From Streptomyces sp. NL15-2K (lineage in GTDB: Bacteria; Actinomycetota; Actinomycetes; Streptomycetales; Streptomycetaceae), in contig NZ_CP130630.1 of NCBI RefSeq assembly GCF_030551255.1, positions 11,531,001 to 11,595,000 of the forward strand: a stretch of 64,000 bases of DNA. The letters are read 5' to 3'. Below, one piece after another: positions 7,701-16,890 of the stretch. Below the pieces are notes generated by a model. It saw only the letters and a list, made by a program, of their open reading frames with translations. It made no database searches and was not told the origin of the DNA. Position 1 is the stretch's first letter. Each line of letters begins with the position of its first letter. The position numbers and the translations under genes were made by a program.

Positions 7701-9864
7701 TCTCGAACAGCATGCGCAGCGTCAGGGGCGCCCGGCACACCTCACGCATCGGCAGCCCCCGCACCGCCGCCTTCGCGACCGTACGGCACACCTCGTCCAC
7801 GGAGACCTCGGGCTCTCCCTCGTAGAAGTACCGGGCGTGGGAGCGGATGGCCGCTTCCTGTTCGCGTGGGCTGTACGGGCCGAGTGTCCTGCGCTCCAGA
7901 GCGAAGTCCTTCAGGTACGGGTGGAGGACGCGCGCCTCCTGCTCCCGGCAGGTCATCAGGACCCGCACGGAGTGCTCAGCGGCGGTGGTGAGCAGTTCCT
8001 GCAGCAGGACCAGGCCGGCGGTGTCGGAGACCAGCAGGTCGGCGGTGTCGAAGAGGAAGACGGCCGGGCCCGGCAGGGAACGGCACGCCGCGCGCACGGT
8101 CTCCAGGGTGAGTCCGGCGCCGGGCACGGTGTTCCACAGGTCGCCGGCCCTCAGGAAGTAGGGCCGCGGCCCTGCGGGGGACGCGGCGAGCTCGCGGTGG
8201 AGCCGCCACAGCAGCGTCGTCTTTCCGGTGCCCGGCGCACCGGTCACGCACGCCGAACGGCCCTTGTCCAGCACATCGAGGAGCGACCATTCCAGTTCCC
8301 TGGGGACGGCGAGCGCGGTCAGGTCCAGGGGCCGCGCGTCGGCGCCGGAAGCACCCTGGTGCCCGGCGGCGACGACGGCGGTACGGCTGTAGGCCTCGAG
8401 CCGGCGGAGTTCCTCGGGCTGGTCCGGGGCGGCACGGCCGGCAGGGACGCGGCCCGGTGCCGGGGCGGTTCGCGCGCAGCGCCGGTCCTGCGGCTCGGGT
8501 GCGCCGGGTGCCGGCTGTGGGCCGGCCGGCGCCGCGACCGGTACTCCGGTGGGGCGCGGACCGTCCGCGTACCGTCTCAGCAGTTCGCCGCCGGCGTGCG
8601 CCGCCAGCCGGAAGTACCACCACCGTCCGGCGTCTCCCACGTTCTCGTACGTGCTGAACCGCAGCCCGGTGGCCAGCAGGGAGAGCAGGAACTGCGGGGC
8701 CCATACGTCGTACAAGCCGCCGTCGGCGGCTTCGGCGCAGGTCTTCAGCACCGCCCGCACCAGGCGGCTCGTCGCCGGCACGATCCGGTCCAGGAGGTCC
8801 TCGCGGGGACACACCAGATAGCGCAGCAGGGCATCGCCCTCCCTCGCCGACTGGGTCCGGACCTCCGGGGCCAGGGCGGACAGGAGCAGCATCGCCACGT
8901 CCCGGGAGAGCGGGGCGTCCTCCGAGAACGTCGCCAGGTCGATGAGCTGGAACTCCTCGTACCGAGCGCTGCCTTCCCGATGCGGCACCATGACGTTGTG
9001 CAGGTGGAGGTCGCCGTGCGCCCGCCCCCGTACGACGTAGAGCTCCGGGTCGGGCAGCCCGGCGCCGCCCGTGGCCATCGCCAGGGGATTCGGCAGGTCC
9101 AGGTCGTCGACGCGGATCCACGGCGTGTGCGCCTCCAGCCCCTCGATCCGCGAGCCGTACGCGAGTGCCGAGCCGCCTGAGGAGACGAGCGCGCCGATTT
9201 CGTCGCGCAGCAGCTCCGTGACGGTCAGCGGGACGGCCTCGCCGCCGCCCAGGCCGTTGTTCCACTCCGTCAGCAGCCACTTCGTGAGATACCCGCAGGC
9301 GCCCGGCAGTACGTCCGCCCCAAGGCCCGCCATCGTGTGCACGTCGTGCAGGCTGCCGCCCGCGGGGGACTGGAACGTCAGCATGCGGCCGCCCTCCACC
9401 GGCCACGTCCAGTGCAGCCGAGCCACGCGGGCGGGCGCCGTCCGCTCGGCCCGGGCGTGGGTCTGCCCCTCGTCCCGCTGGCCGGAGGCGGACACCTTGA
9501 CCACCACGACGCCCGGACCGGGGATGACCAGGACGGCGGTCAGCAGGGCTCCGCTGGCGCTCGCCCCGGACGGCCGCCACGGGGGCCGGACAGGCCTGAC
9601 CGTGCCGCCGTGTCCTCCGTTGCGAGCCCAGTCCACCAGGGCGCGAGAGGCCGGCACGTCGTCGAACAGATCCTTGAGGGCGTCCTCGATCTCCACCGTG
9701 CCTTCCCCTGTCCGCGACCCGTCCGCGCCCGGCGCCGCGCTCGGCCCGGTCCGCGGAGGTGTCCCGGGCTCCAGGCCGGCTCGAGCCGGTGCTGACGGTA
9801 CATCAGTCTGCCAGGCCGGCGTTGCCGGGGCGTCGTGATCCTTACGGCCGTGCTGTCGTGCCAA
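4762..9864 (-). CDS. Kinase-like domain fused to STAND-type P-loop NTPase with helical C-terminus
   Basis: This 1700-residue protein has three parts. Residues about 105-430 look like an aminoglycoside-phosphotransferase/kinase-type fold: a lysine in VVVVKVSA (K123), HGDLHLHN (283-290) and LIDLATF (D309). Residues about 520-800 form a P-loop NTPase with Walker A GAPGTGKT (542-549), Walker B VFLFDTADL (602-610), VLMTCRE near 636 and a winged-helix-like part. The rest is long helical-repeat sequence with a small Cys cluster. Such kinase-like domains fused to STAND NTPases have been described in bacterial conflict systems. It lies 12 bp after the S-4TM gene, so a sensor role is inferred. The TTG at 9864 lacks a clear RBS; GTG at 9696, after GGGGAAGG, would remove a low-complexity leader. 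Confidence 0.75.
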   Translation of the reverse strand: MARQHGRKDHDAPATPAWQTDVPSAPARAGLEPGTPPRTGPSAAPGADGSRTGEGTVEIEDALKDLFDDVPASRALVDWARNGGHGGTVRPVRPPWRPSGASASGALLTAVLVIPGPGVVVVKVSASGQRDEGQTHARAERTAPARVARLHWTWPVEGGRMLTFQSPAGGSLHDVHTMAGLGADVLPGACGYLTKWLLTEWNNGLGGGEAVPLTVTELLRDEIGALVSSGGSALAYGSRIEGLEAHTPWIRVDDLDLPNPLAMATGGAGLPDPELYVVRGRAHGDLHLHNVMVPHREGSARYEEFQLIDLATFSEDAPLSRDVAMLLLSALAPEVRTQSAREGDALLRYLVCPREDLLDRIVPATSRLVRAVLKTCAEAADGGLYDVWAPQFLLSLLATGLRFSTYENVGDAGRWWYFRLAAHAGGELLRRYADGPRPTGVPVAAPAGPQPAPGAPEPQDRRCARTAPAPGRVPAGRAAPDQPEELRRLEAYSRTAVVAAGHQGASGADARPLDLTALAVPRELEWSLLDVLDKGRSACVTGAPGTGKTTLLWRLHRELAASPAGPRPYFLRAGDLWNTVPGAGLTLETVRAACRSLPGPAVFLFDTADLLVSDTAGLVLLQELLTTAAEHSVRVLMTCREQEARVLHPYLKDFALERRTLGPYSPREQEAAIRSHARYFYEGEPEVSVDEVCRTVAKAAVRGLPMREVCRAPLTLRMLFETFAPKPPMVEEIDATTLYDLYWTHRVGRDQRAGDVPLAGAVRPPDLSEAGEEMAQLMLEEGRVDLSATEVSTGLRSRSRNPGLADDLQGLVARGVVERQGAGAAERYSYFHQTLFEYAAGRRLSRTAAPDGTSHLGLLIDWLKEHPDDQFRLAVAEQALVQAGRAGGRAAQACTALLTRLLDETWDGSPDLHGLRAMQMRVYARLPAPDAELRRRFTPVVAALPPVLAKIYLEALPTTCHRDRGRIVEELLGMWRGGHTELRQPLLFALSWFAESLPESVISVIDRTCPSSVSGKGACRGTRCAPGQCLWAWLLTLHNSEIYKFLPVLEALAPKYPDWVWPRLRTLMTDPHRDLLPMARCLRLAARRQDWPERPYPAVRPVVRHRWGRGRPRNKVGVELQAALGRLMASSWLSRGRPPSPAAVLTSAVRRPEEFLSYPQVRAVGELALQASADEVRQLLAVVEGVAGRESMTLLTDSLLLPLLTAAQGAGDTIGGDLASSRVLGPEPAATATVRSWLAQNLRALDRPATADSAHLLAAHTWSRDLDVATTARLVAEAWPQDATDRTDQDTEERLRRIWLTDPSTVTLLVAAAAAGHPQARRALRLWRADRAKKGDVKGLARGTGVAETDQRVARCLQRLVPEHPELLDELLAGGTIDPRLDPGWLNEALRRPGADVDRRLTAALHRHAHTLERLCDVTWTRDYGAQNAQKAFHLRGRLVVRGVLRPPSAARLDEILAGGGHPHHLRAALLLVETVVDHSPNGSLDTPEWRQVEGTLRGFTRAEYAQGRTGPGRQWHEEVQAVARRCLTGLVCRHHALDTPERVAQARSSAMRHLATATQVDDVTVLGRFLERLVEAAPQDAVDLVNAAAGRLRTLSTGKVTSLSQRWYSPISRLVERATPDQWKQLIEGSWEGPEELLRVLIRTSIRKRTDEPAAYLLAIADSSPWPDTVRETVRVGTLLRTEGSRRRWLPPLDVTHAR

Positions 9865-9876
9865 CAGGCAGCGGAA

Positions 9877-10785
9877 TCAGCCGGGTTGGGGCGTCCTGCG
9901 TCCCACCAGAGCCTGCAGGTCGTTCATCGCGGCCTGGAAATCGGCTCGGTCCGTGCTCTTGAAGTGCCGGAAGAACCAGTCCGGCACGCGTGTGTACCGC
10001 TGCCGGGACTGGAAGATCACGTCTTGGACCTGCCGCGCGAACGCCAGCAGGGCGGCGGTGTCACCGCCGGCGGTGACCCTGGCCTCCAGCAGTTCCATCA
10101 CCCGCTCCCGCTCCGCGGCCACCTGCCACTGCGTCCGGCACACGTCCAGGCCCATCATCACCGCGCCGAGTGAGGGCAGGTACCAGAGCAGCACCAGGTC
10201 GAGCACGCTCATACGCGCCGAGAGACCGACCACGAGTCCCGCACCCAGCCACACCAGCATCGCCGTCAGCACGGTCCGGGCGTAGCGACGGCGGACCCGG
10301 GCGCCCCAGCCGAGGTTCTGCTGCTGACAGGCGAGCACGTCGTAGGGATGCGGCAGTTCGGGTATCTCGTAGTAGTCACGCAGTTCCGCCTCGGCGCCCC
10401 GGAAGCGACGGCTGAGGCTGCTGACCTGCTGCGGGGCGGGCGGGGTGCCGGCGAATGCGCTGTTCCACTCCAGCCGGAACAGCCGGACGTCGAACAACTC
10501 CTGGAGCAGCGCCGCGCGACGGGCCTCGCTGCTCTCCCACGAGGTCAGGCCGACGGAGTACGCCACGGCCCAGAGTCCACCGAGCACCGTCACGGAGACG
10601 GTGAGTCCGGGAAGCAGGGCGGTGGCGAGTCCGGCGACGGCCAGCAGCAGCGAGACACCCATCCGGGCGTTGGCAAGGCGCTGGGCCCTGCTGTGGGAGA
10701 CGGCCATGGCGCGCAGCCGGTGCCGGGCCGCCTCGGCGTTCTGTTCCGACAGGATGCGGGAGCCCTCGATCGGCTCACTGCCCAT
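9877..10785 (-). CDS. S-4TM family putative pore-forming effector
   Basis: The 302-residue protein has two pairs of transmembrane helices (about residues 42-60 and 62-82, then 171-189 and 193-213) separated by a cytoplasmic helical region. That region contains LLQELFDVRLFRLEWN, which fits the conserved block of the S-4TM family (Glu-x-Phe-Asp, then Trp-Asn). The family is predicted to form membrane pores that kill the host cell in response to phage or nucleotide signals. The ATG at 10785 follows GAGGGGG; the longer frame to 10878 has no such site. It is the first gene of a two-gene unit with the STAND NTPase, which probably controls it. Confidence 0.78.
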   Translation of the reverse strand: MGSEPIEGSRILSEQNAEAARHRLRAMAVSHSRAQRLANARMGVSLLLAVAGLATALLPGLTVSVTVLGGLWAVAYSVGLTSWESSEARRAALLQELFDVRLFRLEWNSAFAGTPPAPQQVSSLSRRFRGAEAELRDYYEIPELPHPYDVLACQQQNLGWGARVRRRYARTVLTAMLVWLGAGLVVGLSARMSVLDLVLLWYLPSLGAVMMGLDVCRTQWQVAAERERVMELLEARVTAGGDTAALLAFARQVQDVIFQSRQRYTRVPDWFFRHFKSTDRADFQAAMNDLQALVGRRTPQPG

Positions 10786-10905
10786 GACGTCCCCCTCGTC
10801 CTCGGCTGTGTCTCCCACTGTGCCTGTCGGTCCGGCGGGTGTACACAGGGCGTGATTCGCCTGCCCGCTCACGCACACACGGGGACCTACCCGAGAGGCA
10901 TACCG

Positions 10906-11907
10906 GTGACCGACCTGTTCCGCACCGACCTAGGGCCTGTGTCGAAAGTGGCGCCTGCCGGGCGGCGCCCGGCACGCTCCCCCACTGCCTCAAGGGCGTG
11001 GGAGGTGCCCCCACTCGCCGCACCGGGCGAAAGCCCAAGTACATCCGGTCCATCGACGGGGCCTTCCGCCCGGCACGCCGAGAGCACGCACCGGACGCCG
11101 CCCGGCCCGCCCTTCGGGCGGACGACGCCACTTTCGACACAGGCCCTCGGCCCGTCCGACGCCCCCGCCCTGCTGCTGGTGCACGGCTGGGGCGGTGACG
11201 GCAGGGAGTGGTCGGCGCACGCCGAGACACTGGCCGGGCGGTTCCGGGTGGTGGTACCCGACCTGCGCGGGCACGGCCGCTCCCCGGTGCCCGCGGAGGG
11301 CAACACGCCGGTGGTGATGGCCGACGACCTGGCCGCGCTGACGGGCGCGCTCGGCACCGGCCCCGTGGTCGCCGTGGGGCACTCCATGGGCGGCCAGGTG
11401 GTCAACCTGCTGGCCGTCCGGCATCCGCACGCCGTACGGTCGGTCATCGCCCTTGACCCCGCCCACGGCGCGCACGGCGAGGAGGCCGAGGACATCCCCG
11501 CCCGGCTCGCCGACTACCGTGCGCACGGCTCCCGCGCGGCGGCCGCCTTCGTGTCCGCCGCTTTCGGGCCGGACGCTCCGGCCGGGCTGCGCACCGCCCA
11601 TGTCCGCACCATGCTCGGCACCCCCGATCACGTCATCGCCCAGGCGTACGCGGGCATGTACACCGACCCCGGTGCCGTCGGCATCCGTCCGCACAGCGAG
11701 GCATACCTGCGCCGTCGCCCCCGGCCCGCGCTGACGGTGTGGACCTCGGCCGAGGCCGCGGCGTGGGAACGCGGCACCCTGCACGTGCCCGGTTCCCGAG
11801 TCGACCACTGGCACGATTCGGGCCACTACCTGCACGAGGAGCACCCCCGGCGCACGATCCGGCTCGTGGAGGACTGGGCGTCGGTGACGGACGGCGGCAC
11901 GCAATAG
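10906..11907 (+). CDS. Alpha/beta hydrolase with a MITE-derived N-terminal insertion
   Basis: From about residue 84 the 333-residue protein is a standard alpha/beta hydrolase: LLLVHGWGGDG (oxyanion loop), VAVGHSMGGQV with the nucleophile serine, a later acidic residue, and DHWHDSGHYLHEE with the catalytic histidine. The GTG start at 10906 has GAGAGG seven bases upstream, and the first eight or nine codons read MTDLFRTDL. The next 72 codons are a 216-bp repeat element that happens to stay in frame. Without it the protein would be about 261 residues, the normal family size. The substrate is unknown, and whether the enlarged protein folds is open. Confidence 0.8.
   Translation: MTDLFRTDLGPVSKVAPAGRRPARSPTASRAWEVPPLAAPGESPSTSGPSTGPSARHAESTHRTPPGPPFGRTTPLSTQALGPSDAPALLLVHGWGGDGREWSAHAETLAGRFRVVVPDLRGHGRSPVPAEGNTPVVMADDLAALTGALGTGPVVAVGHSMGGQVVNLLAVRHPHAVRSVIALDPAHGAHGEEAEDIPARLADYRAHGSRAAAAFVSAAFGPDAPAGLRTAHVRTMLGTPDHVIAQAYAGMYTDPGAVGIRPHSEAYLRRRPRPALTVWTSAEAAAWERGTLHVPGSRVDHWHDSGHYLHEEHPRRTIRLVEDWASVTDGGTQ
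10932..11147. mobile_element. 216-bp MITE inserted in the hydrolase gene
   Basis: The element has 22-bp perfect terminal inverted repeats starting AGGGCCTGTGTCGAAAGTGG at 10932 and the exact complement ending at 11147. It has no coding capacity of its own. No clear target-site duplication is visible: the flanks are CT on the left and CG on the right. Its length is divisible by three and the frame crossing it has no stop. This pattern fits the non-autonomous palindromic-end elements common in Streptomyces. Confidence 0.8.
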
Positions 11908-11961
11908 GCATGACGGACGATCAGGGTGGCCGGCGCCCGGGGGACCACGACGGCCTACGGC

Positions 11962-13107
11962 TCACACGAGTCGTACCGGCCCGGTGTCGATCGGCACGCG
12001 CACCAGCAGATAGGGCTTGCGGCGCAGGTCGTGGCCCTCGTGGTGGTCGGCCTGCCGGTTGAGCTGGTTGGCGATCGCGTACAGGTGGCGGTCGGAGGCG
12101 ACGGAGAGGGTGTCGACCCAGATCAGGTCGGGCCCCTGAGCGAGGGTTTCGTAGGTGCCGTCCGGGTTCCTGCGCCAGATGGTGTTGTGCTCCAGGTCGC
12201 CGCCGTAGATCCGCCCCTTGTCGTCGCTCTCCAGACCGTCGGCCATCGGCTTGTACCCGAGGTCCTCGACCGTCGCGGCCACCTCGGCCTGAGATGCGTC
12301 CGGGTCGGCGACGGCGTCGGTGGACACGCTGTGCAGGCGGCGGCTGGACAGCGGGCAGTAGAAGAGGCGCTTGCCGTCGGCGCTGATGGCGATTCCGTCG
12401 GAGCCGACCTCGAAGCGCGTGGGTTCGCCGTCCGCCGGTCGGTTCATGAAGGGTTCGCCCTCGATGACCGGGAGGAAGCCGTCGTCCGGGAGCGCCGAGG
12501 GGTGGCCGGTCAGTCGGCGCCAGGAGCGGCCTGTGGCGAGGTCGACCACGACGACGCCGTTCGAGCCGGACGAGTCGGTGACGAACGCCATGCCCTCGGC
12601 CCCGCGCCGCAGGTCGAAGCGCACGTCGTTGGGGTAGCTGTCGGACGGCACCACCTCGGGCGGGAAGAGGATCTTCCGTACGATCCGGTCGGTGCGCAGG
12701 TCGACCGCCACGAGTTTGGGGCCGCCGTAGGAGGATTCGGCCATCAGCGGGCTTCCGGTGTCGAGGATCCACAGCCGGTCGGCCGGGTCGACGACGACGC
12801 TCTGCACCGACTGTAAGTGGCCGGCCAGGTCCGAGGGGTCTTCGCGGTTCACCTCCGCGTCGGGGTAGGCGACCGGCTTTCCGCCGCGGAGCTCGGCGAC
12901 GGTGAAGGGGACGTCGTCGCCCCAGCGGGGGAAGTTGACGAAGACGCGGCCGCGGCGGGAGACGGTGACGCCTGTCGGCATCGCGCCCCAGAAGCGGGCG
13001 GCGACCTCGTGGTCTCCGGCTGTCCGCCCGGTGGCACGGGCGTGTCCGGTGAGTGGGGCGGCGGCCAGCGACGTCGTGGTCGCGGTGAGGAATGTACGTC
13101 GTTTCAT
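11962..13107 (-). CDS. Secreted major royal jelly / SMP-30-like beta-propeller protein
   Basis: The 381-residue protein begins MKRRTFLTATTTSLAAAPL, a twin-arginine-like signal peptide. The mature part has propeller-type repeats such as GVTVSRRGRVFVNFPRWGDD, VVVDPADRLWILDTG and YPNDVRFD, which match the yellow/major royal jelly protein family and resemble SMP-30 gluconolactonases. Its substrate is unknown; a periplasmic or extracellular lactonase or sugar-binding role is possible. The start has AAGGAGGCGC upstream. The gene is convergent with the alpha/beta hydrolase. Confidence 0.82.
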   Translation of the reverse strand: MKRRTFLTATTTSLAAAPLTGHARATGRTAGDHEVAARFWGAMPTGVTVSRRGRVFVNFPRWGDDVPFTVAELRGGKPVAYPDAEVNREDPSDLAGHLQSVQSVVVDPADRLWILDTGSPLMAESSYGGPKLVAVDLRTDRIVRKILFPPEVVPSDSYPNDVRFDLRRGAEGMAFVTDSSGSNGVVVVDLATGRSWRRLTGHPSALPDDGFLPVIEGEPFMNRPADGEPTRFEVGSDGIAISADGKRLFYCPLSSRRLHSVSTDAVADPDASQAEVAATVEDLGYKPMADGLESDDKGRIYGGDLEHNTIWRRNPDGTYETLAQGPDLIWVDTLSVASDRHLYAIANQLNRQADHHEGHDLRRKPYLLVRVPIDTGPVRLV

Positions 13108-13465
13108 TGAGCGCCTCCTTGGGGGTCAAGTCGCCTGAGGGTGCTGCGAGTTGCCGTATCACCTCGGCGTGTGGGGGATCGGCCGGACGGCACCGTGACC
13201 GGTGGTGGTGAGCGCTGTGGCCACTGTCGCATACCGAGCCGAGGGCCAGGTGCCGTGGCCGGCGGTCGATGCCGCCCTGCTCGTGCTCACCCTCGGCTGA
13301 CCTCGGGCTCCGGTCGGCGATCACGGACCGGAGCGTGCCGGGCGCCGACCGTGGTCAAACCGCAGGAGTCCCAGGCCATCGTCCGCAATCTTTGGGTACT
13401 CGTACGTCCCGATGCCCGTCACCGCGGCCACCGCGCCGGATGGGCCGGACAGGAGGTCGGCACCC
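13108..13465. other. Divergent intergenic region, no gene seen
   Basis: This 358-bp region separates the divergent royal-jelly-like and GH15 genes. It presumably contains both promoters. I saw no convincing coding sequence, repeat or -35/-10 pair in it. Confidence 0.4.
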
Positions 13466-15199
13466 ATGCGCACAGCCTTCCCGCCCCACGCGCTGCACGA
13501 CTACGCGCTGCTGGCCGACGGGGAGCGCGGCGCGCTGATCGGGCCCGACGGGGCGATCAGCTGGCTGTGCTCGCCCACCTGGCACGACGCGGCGGTCTTC
13601 GCCGCCCTCGTCGGCGGCGCGGGCGTCTACGCCGTCACCCCGGAAGGCCGGCACGTCTTCGGCGGCTACTACGAAGAGGGCACGATGATCTGGCGCAGCC
13701 GGTGGGTCACCGACGACGGCATCGTGGAGTGCCGGGAGGCACTCGCCTACCCCGGCGACGTAGGCCGCCTCGTCCTGCTGCGGCAGCTGCGGGCCGTGGA
13801 CGGGCCCACACGCTTCTCCGTCGTCCTCGACCCGCACGGCGGATACGGCGGCGATCCGATCGACTCCGTCCGACGCGGCGACGACGGCGTGTGGGAGCTG
13901 CGCACCGGCGATCACCGCCTGCGCTGGCAGGGAGCCCCGCACGCCGTCGCCGGCGAACAGGGCCTGCGGGCCGACATCGCGCTGAAGGCCGGCGAGCGGC
14001 ACGACCTCGTCCTGGAGTGCGCCGTCTCCGAGCTGCCCGCCGACCTCCCGCGGGCCGACCAGACCTGGGCCGCCACCGAGGCCGCCTGGCGGCAGGCGGT
14101 TCCGGCGCTGAAGGACACCATCGCCGCGGGGGACGCACGCCGGTCCTACGCCGTGCTGCGCGGGCTGACCACGCGCGGCGGCGGCATGGTCGCGTCCGCC
14201 ACCACCAGCCTGCCCGAGCGAGCCGAGGAGGGCCGCAACTACGACTACCGGTACGTGTGGATCCGCGACCAGAGCTTCGCCGGGCAGGCCGCGGCCGCCG
14301 CCGGTGCCCACGACCTCCTGGACGCCGCCGTCGGCTTCGTCGCCGCACGGCTGCACGCCGACGGGCCCCGGCTGGCCCCCGCCTACACCGTGCACGGCAG
14401 CCCCGTCCCCGACCAGCGCGACCTCGAACTGCCCGGCTACCCGGGCGGCTTCGACCGCGTCGGCAACCGGGTGCGCGCACAGTTCCAGCTCGACTGCTTC
14501 GGCGAGGCCCTGCTGCTGTTCGCCGCCGCCGCACGCCTCGACCGGCTCGACGAGCACCACTGGCAGGCGGTCGATCTCGCGGTGCGCGCGATCGGTGAAC
14601 GCTGGCGTGAACCGGACGCCGGCATCTGGGAGTTGAGCAAGCGGCTGTGGACCCACAGCAGGCTCATCTGCGTCGCCGGCCTGCGGGCCGTGGTCGACGT
14701 GGCGCCCCGCCACCCGCGCGCCGTGACCTGCACCCGACTGGCCGACATGATCCTCGGCGCCACCGCGCGCAGCAGCGTCCACCCCGACGGACACTGGCAG
14801 CGCACCCCCGACGACCCGGCGGTGGACGCCGCCCTGCTGCTGCCCGCCGTACGCGGCGCGCTGTCCGCCAGTGACGTCCGCACCCGCGCCACCCTCGCCA
14901 CCTGCCGCCGCGAACTGACGCAGGACTACTTCATCTACCGCTTCCGCCACGACGACCGCCCGCTGGAAGACGCCGAGGGCGCCTTCCTGCTGTGCGGGTT
15001 CGTCATGGCCCTTGCCGAACACCAGCAGGGCCGCACCGTCGAGGCGTACCGCTGGTTCGAGCGCAACCGGGGCGCCGGCGGCGGAGCGGGCCTGTACGCC
15101 GAGGAGTTCGACGTCGCCCAGCGCCAACTGCGCGGCAATCTCCCGCAGGCCTTCGTCCACGCCCTGCTGCTGGAAGGGTCCGTCCGCCTCGGTGAGTGA
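13466..15199 (+). CDS. Glycoside hydrolase family 15 protein (glucoamylase/trehalase-like)
   Basis: The 577-residue protein has an N-terminal beta-sandwich domain starting [26 protein letters not shown], then an (alpha/alpha)6 barrel with [13 protein letters not shown], the characteristic GH15 active-site strand. It is likely cytoplasmic because no signal peptide is seen. Actinobacterial members of this form hydrolyse trehalose or alpha-glucans; sequence alone does not separate the two. The ATG at 13466 has AGGAGG nine bases upstream. Its last four bases overlap the GTG start of ctaD. Confidence 0.85.
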   Translation: MRTAFPPHALHDYALLADGERGALIGPDGAISWLCSPTWHDAAVFAALVGGAGVYAVTPEGRHVFGGYYEEGTMIWRSRWVTDDGIVECREALAYPGDVGRLVLLRQLRAVDGPTRFSVVLDPHGGYGGDPIDSVRRGDDGVWELRTGDHRLRWQGAPHAVAGEQGLRADIALKAGERHDLVLECAVSELPADLPRADQTWAATEAAWRQAVPALKDTIAAGDARRSYAVLRGLTTRGGGMVASATTSLPERAEEGRNYDYRYVWIRDQSFAGQAAAAAGAHDLLDAAVGFVAARLHADGPRLAPAYTVHGSPVPDQRDLELPGYPGGFDRVGNRVRAQFQLDCFGEALLLFAAAARLDRLDEHHWQAVDLAVRAIGERWREPDAGIWELSKRLWTHSRLICVAGLRAVVDVAPRHPRAVTCTRLADMILGATARSSVHPDGHWQRTPDDPAVDAALLLPAVRGALSASDVRTRATLATCRRELTQDYFIYRFRHDDRPLEDAEGAFLLCGFVMALAEHQQGRTVEAYRWFERNRGAGGGAGLYAEEFDVAQRQLRGNLPQAFVHALLLEGSVRLGE

Positions 15200-16890
15200 C
15201 CCCTTCGCCCCCGGGTACCCGCCCGCGCATGGCGGTGGACAGGAGGACGCACCGGCCGCGTCAGGCGCCGCCGCGGCCGCGTTCGGGCAGGAGACTGGGG
15301 CGGGCCCTGCTGCGCTGGGCGACGACCACCGACCACAAGGTCATCGGCAACCTCTACATGGCGACCGCCTTCTCCTTCTTCCTGTTCGGAGGCATCCTCG
15401 CCCTGCTGATGCGCGCCGAACTCGCCCGGCCGGGGCTGCAGTTGTTCAGTCCCCACCAGTACAACCAACTCTTCACCGTCCACGGCACGGTCATGATGCT
15501 GCTGTTCGCCACCCCGCTGTTCGCGGGCTTCGCCAACGCGGTCATGCCGTTGCAGATCGGCGCCCCGGACGTCGCGTTCCCGAGACTCAACGCGCTGTCG
15601 TACTGGCTGTATCTGTTCGGCGGCCTGATGGTGGTGTCCGGCTTCCTCGTGCCGGGCGGAGCGGCCGGCTTCGGCTGGTTCGCCTACGCCCCGCTCAACA
15701 GCGCGGTCCGGAGCCCCGGCGCGGGCGGTGACCTGTGGGTGATGGGCCTGGTGGTGACCGGCGTCAGCACCACGCTCGGCGCGGTCAACTTCATCACCAC
15801 CATCCTGTGCCTGCGCGCCCCCGGCATGACCATGTTCCGCATGCCGATCTTCACCTGGAACGTGCTGTTCACCTCGATCCTCGTGCTGCCCGCGTTCCCC
15901 GTGCTGACCGCCGCCCTGCTCGCCCTGGAAGCGGACCGGAAGTTCGGCGCGCACATCTACGACGCGGCGAGCGGGGGCCCGCTGCTGTGGCAGCACCTGT
16001 TCTGGTTCTTCGGGCACCCCGAGGTCTACATCGTCGCTCTGCCGTTCTTCGGCATCGTCTCCGAGATCATCCCGGTATTCAGCCGCAAACCGATCTTCGG
16101 GTACGTCAGTCTCGTCGGCGCCACCATCGCCATCACCATGTTGTCCGCGGTGGTGTGGGCCCACCACCAGTTCGCCACCGGTGCCGTCCTGCTGCCGTTC
16201 TTCTCGCTGATGTCCTTCCTCATCGCGGTGCCGACCGGGGTGAAGTTCTTCAACTGGATCGGCACCATGGTGAAAGGATCGCTGTCCTTCGAGACACCCA
16301 TGCTGTGGGCCTGCGGCTTCCTGGTCACGTTCCTGCTCGGCGGCATGAGCGGCGTCCTGATCGCCTCGCCGCCGCTCGACTTCCACTTCACCGACTCGTA
16401 CTTCATCGTCGCCCACCTGCACTATGTGCTGTTCGGCACGGTCGTGTTCGCGATGTTCGCCGGCTTCTACTTCTGGTGGCCGAAGTTCACCGGCAAGACG
16501 CTCGACGAACGCCTCGGGAAGATCCACTTCTGGACGCTCTTCACCGGCTTCCAGACCACCTTCCTCGTCCAGCACTGGCTCGGCGAGGAGGGCATGCCCC
16601 GCCGCTACGCCGACTACCTGGCCGCGGACGGCTTCACGCTCCTCAACACCATCAGCAGCATCGGCGCGTTCCTGCTCGGCCTGTCCACGCTGCCGTTCCT
16701 CTACAACGTGTGGCACACCACCCACTACGGCCGGCGGGTGAACGCGGACGACCCCTGGGGCTACGGCCGCTCCCTGGAGTGGGCCACCTCCTGTCCGCCC
16801 CCGCGCCACAACTTCACGGCGCTGCCCCGGATCCGCTCCGAGTCACCGGCGTTCGACCTGCACCACCCGGACGTACCGAAGGAGACGTGA
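15196..16890 (+). CDS. ctaD: Cytochrome c oxidase subunit I (aa3-type)
   Basis: The protein spans about 12 membrane helices and keeps the catalytic residues: FTVHGTVMM (haem a histidine), FFGHPEVYI (CuB histidine with the cross-linked tyrosine), VVWAHHQF (two CuB histidines) and [10 protein letters not shown] (haem a3 and a histidines). It is the proton-pumping oxygen-reducing subunit of the aa3 oxidase. The GTG start overlaps the GH15 stop by 4 bp; an ATG at 15229 is an alternative, and both lie before the basic N-terminal segment. No subunit II gene is present nearby, so this looks like an accessory paralogue of the main oxidase. Confidence 0.93.
   Translation: MTPSPPGTRPRMAVDRRTHRPRQAPPRPRSGRRLGRALLRWATTTDHKVIGNLYMATAFSFFLFGGILALLMRAELARPGLQLFSPHQYNQLFTVHGTVMMLLFATPLFAGFANAVMPLQIGAPDVAFPRLNALSYWLYLFGGLMVVSGFLVPGGAAGFGWFAYAPLNSAVRSPGAGGDLWVMGLVVTGVSTTLGAVNFITTILCLRAPGMTMFRMPIFTWNVLFTSILVLPAFPVLTAALLALEADRKFGAHIYDAASGGPLLWQHLFWFFGHPEVYIVALPFFGIVSEIIPVFSRKPIFGYVSLVGATIAITMLSAVVWAHHQFATGAVLLPFFSLMSFLIAVPTGVKFFNWIGTMVKGSLSFETPMLWACGFLVTFLLGGMSGVLIASPPLDFHFTDSYFIVAHLHYVLFGTVVFAMFAGFYFWWPKFTGKTLDERLGKIHFWTLFTGFQTTFLVQHWLGEEGMPRRYADYLAADGFTLLNTISSIGAFLLGLSTLPFLYNVWHTTHYGRRVNADDPWGYGRSLEWATSCPPPRHNFTALPRIRSESPAFDLHHPDVPKET

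Noticed and set aside
5203..9180. Long plus-strand open frame (1325 codons) across the STAND gene
   Set aside because: It is antisense to a gene with clear P-loop and kinase motifs, is Gln/Arg/Gly-rich and has no domain; it is a shadow of GC-biased codon use.
10899..10945. Target-site duplication for the MITE
   Set aside because: Flanking bases differ (CT against CG), so no duplication can be claimed.
14935..16809. Minus-strand frame of 624 codons over the GH15 and ctaD genes
   Set aside because: It lies opposite conserved enzymes and is highly charged and repetitive without any motif.
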